From Bacteroidota bacterium (GTDB lineage Bacteria; Bacteroidota; Ignavibacteria; Ignavibacteriales; Melioribacteraceae): a stretch of 48,322 bases of DNA. A program made the translations under genes and the position numbers. Location: assembly GCA_023381535.1 (NCBI GenBank), contig JAMCSN010000020.1, positions 1-48,322 on the forward strand. Reading direction: 5' to 3'. The notes below the pieces were generated by a model, which had not been told where the DNA came from, did not search any database, and worked only from the letters and a program-made list of their open reading frames with translations. The first letter of the stretch is position 1, and every line of letters begins with the position of its first letter. Positions 8,899 through 15,660 of the stretch are shown here, piece after piece.

Positions 8899-10068
8899 AT
8901 GGCAGTTCCATTGAAATATACATTACGAAATTTTAAAACCAGAAAACTTACAACCGGAATTACTATTGCCGGCATAGCATTGGTTGTTTTTGTTTTTGCT
9001 GCCGTCCTAATGATGGCTTACGGAGTTCAGAAAACATTAATTGCTACCGGACGACCGGATAACGTGATGATCTCTAGAAAATCTTCTAACGGCGAAATTT
9101 CCAGTATCATTGGCGGTGATATACGTAATGTGATAAGAACGTTACCTTACATTGCTAAGGATTCTAACGGAAGACCAATTATTTCTGAAGAACCGGTAGT
9201 TGTTATCAATTTGGAAATTAAAACCGGCGGACTAAGCAACGTTACTGTGCGCGGTGTTTCTCCGGAGGTCTGGGAGCTTCGACCACAAGTGAAAATTAAG
9301 GAAGGAAGAATATTTAATCCTTCGCTTAGAGAATTAATTGTTGGCGAAGCGGTTGCAAATAAGTTTGTTGGTGCGCAGATTGGCAGCACTGTAAAATTTG
9401 CCGGAGACAATTGGAAAATTGTTGGAGTGTTTGAATCAAACGGGAGCGGATTTGATTCCGAATTGTGGGGCAGCAATGATCAATTGCTCAATGCATTCAA
9501 CAGGGGGAGCGCAGTTTCAACTATCACATTTAGAATGAGCAATCTGAATGACTTTGATAAGATAAAACATGCGTTCGATAGTGACCGCCGGTTGCTTCAA
9601 TTCGAACCGAAAATAGAACAGAAATTTTTTGAAGAACAATCTGAATTCTTAGCAGGCTTCATAAGAATTCTTGGAATATTTATTACCGTCATTTTCAGTT
9701 TCGGCGCTATCATAGGTGCAATGATTACAATGTACGCCGCAGTTGCCAATCGAACCGTTGAAATCGGAACGATGCGCTCATTGGGATTCAGCCGGAGAAG
9801 CATACTTAGCGCGTTCTTGCTAGAATCGTTAACAATAGCAATGATCGGCTGTGCCATAGGATTGTTGCTCGCTTCGTTTCTTCAGTTTTTCAGAATATCA
9901 ACGCTCAATTTTAATTCTTTTGCCGATTTATCTTTTTCGTTCGCACTATCTCCGTCAATTATTGTTTCTTCATTTATCTTCGCGACATTCATGGGATTTT
10001 TTGGAGGGTTCTTGCCATCCATACGCGCGGCAAGATTAAATATTGTTAACGCTCTGCGCGGAGGGTAG
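8899..10068 (+). CDS. ABC transporter permease, FtsX/MacB family (second)
   Basis: A 389-aa paralogue of the preceding permease with the same plan: helix at about 18-43, extracytoplasmic domain to about 250, then three helices with the T-V-E-I-G-T-M-R-S-L-G-F motif of the FtsX domain. It begins 18 bp after the first permease behind AGAGG. The two permeases have clearly diverged, which favours a heterodimer. Its stop codon sits inside a perfect inverted repeat that probably terminates the operon. Confidence 0.9.
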   Translation: MAVPLKYTLRNFKTRKLTTGITIAGIALVVFVFAAVLMMAYGVQKTLIATGRPDNVMISRKSSNGEISSIIGGDIRNVIRTLPYIAKDSNGRPIISEEPVVVINLEIKTGGLSNVTVRGVSPEVWELRPQVKIKEGRIFNPSLRELIVGEAVANKFVGAQIGSTVKFAGDNWKIVGVFESNGSGFDSELWGSNDQLLNAFNRGSAVSTITFRMSNLNDFDKIKHAFDSDRRLLQFEPKIEQKFFEEQSEFLAGFIRILGIFITVIFSFGAIIGAMITMYAAVANRTVEIGTMRSLGFSRRSILSAFLLESLTIAMIGCAIGLLLASFLQFFRISTLNFNSFADLSFSFALSPSIIVSSFIFATFMGFFGGFLPSIRAARLNIVNALRGG

Positions 10069-10094
10069 AAAGAATTGTTGCCAATTCTTTCTAC
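10065..10094. terminator. Perfect 13-bp inverted repeat between convergent genes
   Basis: GTAGAAAGAATTG (10065-10077), loop TTGC, then its exact complement (10082-10094). It overlaps the stop codon of the second permease and lies between convergent genes, so it can act as a terminator in either direction. There is no strong T run after it, so activity is inferred from structure and place. Confidence 0.6.
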
Positions 10095-10168
10095 CTGTTG
10101 GTAAGTTTATAAAACTTTATTCAAGTGAGAATTGTAGAAATCTCTGTTACAATTTTTCTCGCCGATCA

Positions 10169-11272
10169 TTATTTCAGCAGCAATAATTTTTTTACTTCAA
10201 CAAAATTTCCCGCTTGAATTCTGTAGATATACATTCCGCTCGCAAGCTTGGATCCATCAAATGTTACTTCCTGCCTGCCGGGAGTCATCACTTTGTTTAC
10301 CAAAGTCGCTACTTCTTCACCGAGAATGTTAAACACTTTAAGCGTAACGTTGCTTTCCTTCGGTAACTCGAACCTGATTATAGTGGACGGATTAAATGGA
10401 TTAGGAAAGTTTTGTAGTAAAGCAAAATTTGCCGGCGTCTCCAACTTCACTGTAATTATTCCTGAGTATTCAAACTTGCCGTCAAAATCAATCTGCTTTA
10501 ATCTGTATTGTAAGTGATCAAGATCAAGATTATGAGCAAGAGCAAGATTATCTGTAAAAGTATAACTCTTTGGCGAGTTACTATTTCCATGTCCTTGCAC
10601 AAAACCAACTTTTTCCCACGTTTCACTTTTCACTTTTGACGTTTGACTTCTTTCTATTTCAAAACCAAAATTATTTACTTCAGTGGCAGTTTGCCATTTC
10701 ATGTTTACAGTTTTATCTTCAACCGAGGCAGTGAAAGAAGCGAGTTCTACAGGCAGTGGTTGGTTGCCGGTTGTTATTCCAAGAAAAGTTATTACGGTAC
10801 CGCTTCCTCCTGTAATGTAGCCGGCAGGCATGCTCGCTCCTGCAGTGTTGCTTGTGTTAGCGCCCGCGGCAACATCATACACAATAAGTAAGTTCTCTGA
10901 TGTGGACGGATAGTAACTCAAAGCTTGGAAATATGCGTTCTGTGTTTCTGTACCTTGAAATGTCCGTGTTCGGTCAAGTTGGACATCACCCCCATCAACA
11001 ACGTTGTTCTGGTTTACGTCTCGATAAAGTTTAGCTGTTGGTACATCGGCATTTGTTGCAGTGCCGGTTCGGTCAACCTTAATGTAGTTAATCATAGGAG
11101 AGCCAGCGATTACAAAAGATAGACTCACAATCGGGGTTGATGTACCTGGCGAAAAAGTAGGAGCCAAGTCTGTTCCTGTAACAGTTACGGTCCCTTGTGC
11201 GAAAGCTGAAGGGAAAATTGAGAATATAATCAAGAGGCAGTTAGTAATTAATCTTTTACTAATTCTGATCAT
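10169..11272 (-). CDS. Secreted protein with type IX sorting domain
   Basis: A 367-aa exported protein. Residues 1-25 form a Sec signal peptide ending A-F-A-Q. The middle has a beta-rich domain with a dockerin/EF-like segment DVNQNNVVDGGD (about residues 84-95) and then an Ig-like block beginning PVELASFTASVEDK (about 183), which is common in proteins of this phylum. The last 85 residues are a type A type IX sorting domain: NFPNPFNPST, a GEEVATLV strand, and a final L-L-L-K. After passing the outer membrane by the type IX system, the domain is normally removed or used for anchoring. No enzymatic motif is visible. It is 69 bp downstream of the protease gene on the same strand and may be co-transcribed. 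Confidence 0.82.
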   Translation of the reverse strand: MIRISKRLITNCLLIIFSIFPSAFAQGTVTVTGTDLAPTFSPGTSTPIVSLSFVIAGSPMINYIKVDRTGTATNADVPTAKLYRDVNQNNVVDGGDVQLDRTRTFQGTETQNAYFQALSYYPSTSENLLIVYDVAAGANTSNTAGASMPAGYITGGSGTVITFLGITTGNQPLPVELASFTASVEDKTVNMKWQTATEVNNFGFEIERSQTSKVKSETWEKVGFVQGHGNSNSPKSYTFTDNLALAHNLDLDHLQYRLKQIDFDGKFEYSGIITVKLETPANFALLQNFPNPFNPSTIIRFELPKESNVTLKVFNILGEEVATLVNKVMTPGRQEVTFDGSKLASGMYIYRIQAGNFVEVKKLLLLK

Positions 11273-11341
11273 TTAATTCCCCCGTTTATTTAAACGAACA
11301 GCGCCGGGTGTTCCCAGCGTTGTTAAAATAATTAAACGATA

Positions 11342-14110
11342 CTACTTCATCAAACTCATCTTCAATGCTTTAACGTAGTTGTTAGTAGTTATTCTATATA
11401 TGTAAACACCGGATGAAAGTTTACTTGCATCAAATTTTACTGAATAGTTACCCGCAGGCTGATTTGCATTAACAAGTGTTGCAACTTTTTGTCCGACGAT
11501 ATTATAAACCTCTAAATTAACCAGACCCTGTTGTGCAACCGAGTAATTGATTGTTGTTGAAGGATTGAATGGATTAGGATAATTCTGTTCCAATTTAAAT
11601 TCAGTTGGTAATGTGGAAGCAACATTGCTGCCGCTTTCTTTTGCCATCGCCTGCTGCCATTGGGTGAAAGTTCTTGTTATAAGAACTGCAAAATCTGCTC
11701 TTGTTATATCCTGGTCCGGTTTGAACGAAGCATGCATGGTCGGTGTTAAATCGTATGGACCTTGTGTTAGATAATAGTAAACATTAATCAAACCAAGATC
11801 TAACGCAATCTGAACATATCCTCTCAAATTTGCCGGAATATCATCGTTGTCGTCCAAAACAATTTGTTGACCGTTGAAATTAACTTTTACCTGTGTACCG
11901 CTCAAAGAGTCGGCTCTGCTTTGCATTCCTAAAGATTGCACCAGAGAGTAAACAATATCCACTCTCTCAACATTTCCATTCGGAGAGAAAGTACCTGTGC
12001 CTGTGGGAAGCATTACCCCTTTGTAAACTTGAAGCACATCTTTTATCGCAGCGCCTCTGTTGGTGACCGATTCAACCAAAACCGATTGATCGGTGCTGAC
12101 ATCTGAAAAGTGAAACACGCCATCGGTGGGGTAGTACTGTCTAACAGCTTGTCCCATCATTAAATATTTTGCAAGCTCTATTCTTGTAAGTTTTTTAGTA
12201 GGCATATAATTTCCGTTAGGATAACCATCTACAAGTCTGGAACTAACTGCTAACTTGATTGATGATTCTGCCGGAATGCCGCTGATATCGTTTAAGCCCG
12301 TGTAACCCATGAATGTTACAAATTTTACATATCCATTAATTTGTTCCGGTACAGCGACACCGTTAGTTGGATTAGCAGCATTTCCACGCAGCCCTCGCAG
12401 TTCAACTGTCCATGTTCCGGCAATCGGATTTGTTACAGCAACAGTTCGATCATAATAAAGTGCGAATGCAATCGGAACTCCTGAAGAATATTCTTTACCG
12501 TCCGGTGAAAGAACAACTAAATTAACCGGGTTTCCCGTTTGACCAAGTGCACCATACGCATCAACTCTTACTTCAATTGCCGAAAGTCCCGCCGCAACAC
12601 TAAAAGAATATGAATTATTCGTTGCAGATAATGTTGGTTCTGGATTATAATCAATTGTAAAATTATCCCTGCTAACATTTTTGTTTACACTGCTGTTAAA
12701 CTGCTGATAAATATTTGCGAGCGAATTGTAATTCCTATGGTTGATCGCGTAATCTACTGCAGCATACGCATTGATGTAACCGGCGCCGTCTTCCCAAGAT
12801 TCATAACCCGGCATATTCGTTGCAGTTTTTTGGAGAATATCTTTTACCTGTGCAGGAGATAATGATCGGTTGGCTTCGAGCATCAAGGCAACAATACCTG
12901 CGGCATGCGGCGTTGCCATTGACGTACCGCTCATTATAGTATAGAACGGTAAATAAGCCGGTTCAAGTGTTGTTGCATCGGCACTTGCTGCAAGAGAAGA
13001 GACCGGAGCGATTGCTCTAGTTGAAACTATATCAACACCTGGCGCGGTTACGGTTGGTCTATTTTCGTAGGTCCAGGTCTCTCCATCAATTTGGAATGTA
13101 CCTGTTTCACCTTTTACACCACGTGAAGAAAAATCTGCCAATGCACCATGCTTTTCTCCGGCGGCAACAGAAATTACCCAAGGTGATATTGCATATGGGT
13201 TGTGAGTGTTTTCTCCGGGACCACTGTTACCGGCAGCAAAGAGGACTACAATACCATGATCGTATGCTAATTTAGAAGCAATGTTTATTGGATTATAAGG
13301 ATCGAAAGTTCCCGATGTTCCCCATGAATTAGTTATCACTCGTATTCCGTATAAGAATTGATTTGTAATGCCGTAATCAAAACCGCCAAGAGCATCAAGG
13401 ACAAAAAGAGCAGCGCCGGAACCATATCCAACTAAATTAGCGCCGGGGGCAACGCCCATATATTTACCGCCGGATTTTGCGCCAGTCGCACCTACAATTC
13501 CCGCAACGTGGGTGCCGTGACCTGAATTGTTATCTGTGTTTGGAATATTTTCAAGATAAATAATTGGCAGTAGATCGGAATAAGCATGAGGATTTGTGGA
13601 TCCCATTGCGTTCTGAATGAGATGGTTTCCATACTGAATATCAGCATGTGTGCCGTCAACACCGCTGTCATTGATAAGAACAGTTATGCCTTTTCCAGAA
13701 ATAGGCATACCGTTATTCTTTGCGGTTATGTTTTGATCTGCTCGCAGACGATAAACACCTGTAAGATGAGTAGCGTCATAATTGTAGTACGTTAATTGTT
13801 TGTTTAGATAAAGTGATTTTATCTGTGTGTTTTTTGCGAGTGCATTAACCTGTGCCGGAGTAACAAGAGCTCCTACCATTGGTAAAGATTTGAAACTGAA
13901 TCCGTTGAGAATTCCCAGTTGTTTCAGCGAAGCTAACTGGAGTTGTGATGGAGTTGTATTGCCTTGAAAAGTTATTACAACCTGAAGTTGAGTTGCACCG
14001 CCAAGTACTGCGTTGCTTAAATTTGGGTCGATGACAGCTTGTGCTGTAATCGGTTTTGTTGATAGAAGAAGTAGTGTAGCGAGAATGAAGAGTCTAAATG
14101 TTCCTTTCAT
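11342..14110 (-). CDS. Secreted subtilisin-like protease with SLH repeats and type IX sorting domain
   Basis: A 922-aa S8-family serine protease. A signal peptide (1-23) is followed by an inhibitor-I9-like propeptide (about 40-105). The catalytic domain carries D148 (DSG), H198 (GHGTHVAG), the oxyanion N295 (AAGNSGPG) and S397 (GTSMATPHAAG). A beta-sandwich follows at about 480-600. Residues about 610-815 contain S-layer homology-like segments, recognisable by DGYPNGNYMPTKKLTRIELA, FSPNGNVERVD and FKPDQDITRADFAVL. The last 85 residues are a type IX sorting domain with NYPNPFNPST. The protease is therefore predicted to act outside the cell or on its surface. Having both a wall-type SLH region and a sorting domain is unusual. 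The start ATG 14110 sits behind GGAAAG. Confidence 0.92.
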   Translation of the reverse strand: MKGTFRLFILATLLLLSTKPITAQAVIDPNLSNAVLGGATQLQVVITFQGNTTPSQLQLASLKQLGILNGFSFKSLPMVGALVTPAQVNALAKNTQIKSLYLNKQLTYYNYDATHLTGVYRLRADQNITAKNNGMPISGKGITVLINDSGVDGTHADIQYGNHLIQNAMGSTNPHAYSDLLPIIYLENIPNTDNNSGHGTHVAGIVGATGAKSGGKYMGVAPGANLVGYGSGAALFVLDALGGFDYGITNQFLYGIRVITNSWGTSGTFDPYNPINIASKLAYDHGIVVLFAAGNSGPGENTHNPYAISPWVISVAAGEKHGALADFSSRGVKGETGTFQIDGETWTYENRPTVTAPGVDIVSTRAIAPVSSLAASADATTLEPAYLPFYTIMSGTSMATPHAAGIVALMLEANRSLSPAQVKDILQKTATNMPGYESWEDGAGYINAYAAVDYAINHRNYNSLANIYQQFNSSVNKNVSRDNFTIDYNPEPTLSATNNSYSFSVAAGLSAIEVRVDAYGALGQTGNPVNLVVLSPDGKEYSSGVPIAFALYYDRTVAVTNPIAGTWTVELRGLRGNAANPTNGVAVPEQINGYVKFVTFMGYTGLNDISGIPAESSIKLAVSSRLVDGYPNGNYMPTKKLTRIELAKYLMMGQAVRQYYPTDGVFHFSDVSTDQSVLVESVTNRGAAIKDVLQVYKGVMLPTGTGTFSPNGNVERVDIVYSLVQSLGMQSRADSLSGTQVKVNFNGQQIVLDDNDDIPANLRGYVQIALDLGLINVYYYLTQGPYDLTPTMHASFKPDQDITRADFAVLITRTFTQWQQAMAKESGSNVASTLPTEFKLEQNYPNPFNPSTTINYSVAQQGLVNLEVYNIVGQKVATLVNANQPAGNYSVKFDASKLSSGVYIYRITTNNYVKALKMSLMK

Positions 14111-14349
14111 TGCTTTCCTCCAAACTTTTTTGTTAAAGAATTTGAGAACAACTTAATTAATGAACATTACCTGTGTTAGAGCGTACTTCGTGATTTTTAT
14201 GCAAACATTCAGGCTACATCGTTGTAACGAATTCTGTGACAGCAATTCAATTTGAATTCATTATTATTTGAAGTGGGCCGGTGTATCAAAATTTTATTTG
14301 TGTGTTCCATATCACGTATATGGTTAGATGTGAACGAAAAAATAGTTAA
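14111..14349 (-). promoter_or_regulatory. Upstream region of the protease gene with a 14-mer shared with the next gene's promoter
   Basis: No gene is seen here. ACAGCAATTCAATT at 14239-14252 recurs exactly at 14760-14773, upstream of the receiver-domain gene on the same strand. Here it overlaps the inverted repeat AATTCAA-T-TTGAATT (14243-14257). A shared regulator is a reasonable guess; no promoter boxes were assigned. Confidence 0.35.
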
Positions 14350-14709
14350 TCAATTTTTGAGACTTTGCAGCATGTTTCTCAAGTCTAAAAACTCGGTAGA
14401 TTTGTCGAAGAAATAAGAAGCCCCTTTTTCCGATGCTTCTTCTCTGTAGGAAGCTAAGTTGTAGTTGGTGAGAATGATAATTATAGGCGAATAATTTTTC
14501 CGATCAATCGAATCCAGTATATCGAAAGCAGTTCCATCAGGCAATTGGATATCCAGCAAAAGAACTTCCGGTAATTTGTTTGAAACAATGCTTTTTGCTT
14601 CGCGCAAAGTTTCCGCTTGCAGTACTTCGGTAAAAGCACCGTTTGCAGCAACTAACCGTAAAACTCTATCTCTTATTTCTTTGGAATCATCCACTATTAA
14701 TATCTTCAT
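14350..14709 (-). CDS. Single-domain response regulator (receiver only)
   Basis: A 119-aa CheY-like receiver with no output domain. The acidic pocket D7-D8, phospho-acceptor D53, the T81 switch residue and K103 are all present. It begins MKILIVDDSKEIRDRV. A receiver-only protein usually relays phosphate or acts by protein contact. It lies downstream of a histidine kinase and NarL-type regulator on the same strand but is separated from them by 293 bp holding a palindromic repeat, and it has its own symmetric upstream sequences. It may therefore be transcribed separately while still serving the same kinase. Confidence 0.9.
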   Translation of the reverse strand: MKILIVDDSKEIRDRVLRLVAANGAFTEVLQAETLREAKSIVSNKLPEVLLLDIQLPDGTAFDILDSIDRKNYSPIIIILTNYNLASYREEASEKGASYFFDKSTEFLDLRNMLQSLKN

Positions 14710-14734
14710 ACTTGACCCCTAATCGGATGGTATA

Positions 14735-14753
14735 TTAATATTTAGAATATTAA
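14735..14753. promoter_or_regulatory. Inverted repeat upstream of the receiver gene
   Basis: TTAATATT-TAG-AATATTAA is a perfect 8-bp inverted repeat 26 bp before the start of the receiver gene. It may be an operator. The 14-mer ACAGCAATTCAATT lies just beyond it at 14760-14773 and contains the palindrome CAATTCAATTG. Confidence 0.35.
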
Positions 14754-14886
14754 ATGATAACAGCAATTCAATTGTTTATTTTGTCACAAAATCTGTGGCA
14801 GAATTGCCGTCTTTATTGCGGCAGAAATTTTTTGTTGAGGAAGGTTTTCTGTATCAGTCCGTTTGCACCGTTCAAAATACAAGTAA

Positions 14887-14987
14887 AGGGGTCTTCTAAA
14901 AACTTCAAAAAATAATCCGTGTGAATCGGTTTTTTCCGTGTTTATCTGCGTTCTATTCATTTTAAAAATAGTTTTTAGAAGCCCCCT
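14887..14987. repeat. Palindrome-ended intergenic element, copy 1 (about 101 bp)
   Basis: The ends AGGGGTCTTCTAAAAACT (14887-14904) and its reverse complement with one mismatch (14970-14987) bracket an AT-rich core. The core, read on the minus strand, contains GAATAGAACGCAGAT and CACACGGATTATT, the same words found at the ends of the elements at 21611 and 24443. A second copy with the CTTCTAAAAACT ends is at 29802-29888. A 69-codon open frame over 14784-14993 is made of this repeat and is not a gene. Confidence 0.75.
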
Positions 14988-15002
14988 AAACAAATTTTCA
15001 GT

Positions 15003-15632
15003 CTATTCGATAAGATTATGTTCGATCGCATAACGGACTATTTGCGCGGTCGAATTGAAATTCATTTTCTCCATCATTCGTGTGCGGTAAGAAGTTATTG
15101 TGTTTACGCTGAGCATTAATTCTTCTGCAATCTGACCAACCGATTTACCTTTTGCGATCAATCGGAGGATTTCAAATTCCCGGTTCGATAATGTTTCGTG
15201 AGGAAGTTTTCCCAAATCTTTATCAAAACTATCAGCTAAATGTTCGGCAAGGGAAGTACTTATATATCTGCCGCCGCCGCTAATTTTTCTTATCGCAGAA
15301 ATAAGTTCTGTTGCAGCAGCTTCTTTAGAGAGATAACCTGATGCGCCCGCCTTCAAAGCTCTTAACGCAAATCTTTCCTCAGGATGCATACTCAGTATCA
15401 AAATATGCAAACGAGGGTTTTGATTTTTAAGGTCATGAATAATATCCAAACCGCTTCTGCCCGGAAGTGTAATATCTAGAATCACTAAATCAACTTCGGT
15501 TTCGCGAAGAAGCTCAAATAATTCTTCCGCGCTGGTTGCCTCGCCAACCAATTCTAAGTCTGCATGTTTTAGAAGAACTTTTTTTAGTCCTTCTCTTACC
15601 AATTCATGATCATCAACTATTAATACTTTCAT
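15003..15632 (-). CDS. NarL/FixJ-family response regulator
   Basis: A 209-aa two-domain regulator. The receiver (1-118) has D7-D8, D53 and the switch S in ILILSMHP, plus K102 in GYLSKEAA. The C-terminal LuxR-type helix-turn-helix (about 145-205) begins LSNREFEILRLIAKGKS. It is encoded 28 bp downstream of the large histidine kinase gene, whose NarX-like catalytic core normally phosphorylates this kind of regulator. The targets are unknown; the neighbouring secreted protease gene is one possibility. Confidence 0.93.
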   Translation of the reverse strand: MKVLIVDDHELVREGLKKVLLKHADLELVGEATSAEELFELLRETEVDLVILDITLPGRSGLDIIHDLKNQNPRLHILILSMHPEERFALRALKAGASGYLSKEAAATELISAIRKISGGGRYISTSLAEHLADSFDKDLGKLPHETLSNREFEILRLIAKGKSVGQIAEELMLSVNTITSYRTRMMEKMNFNSTAQIVRYAIEHNLIE

Positions 15633-15660
15633 TGCACTCTCTCATTTTTATTTAGCAGCA

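Noticed and set aside
10515..10552. Short AAGATC/AAGATT tandem repeats in the secreted protein gene
   Set aside because: They encode a plausible L/D/H-rich linker in frame; too short to count as a separate repeat feature.
14784..14993. Open frame of 69 codons on the minus strand
   Set aside because: It is built from the palindromic repeat (MNRTQINTEK-like translation of the repeat words) and matches no protein family.
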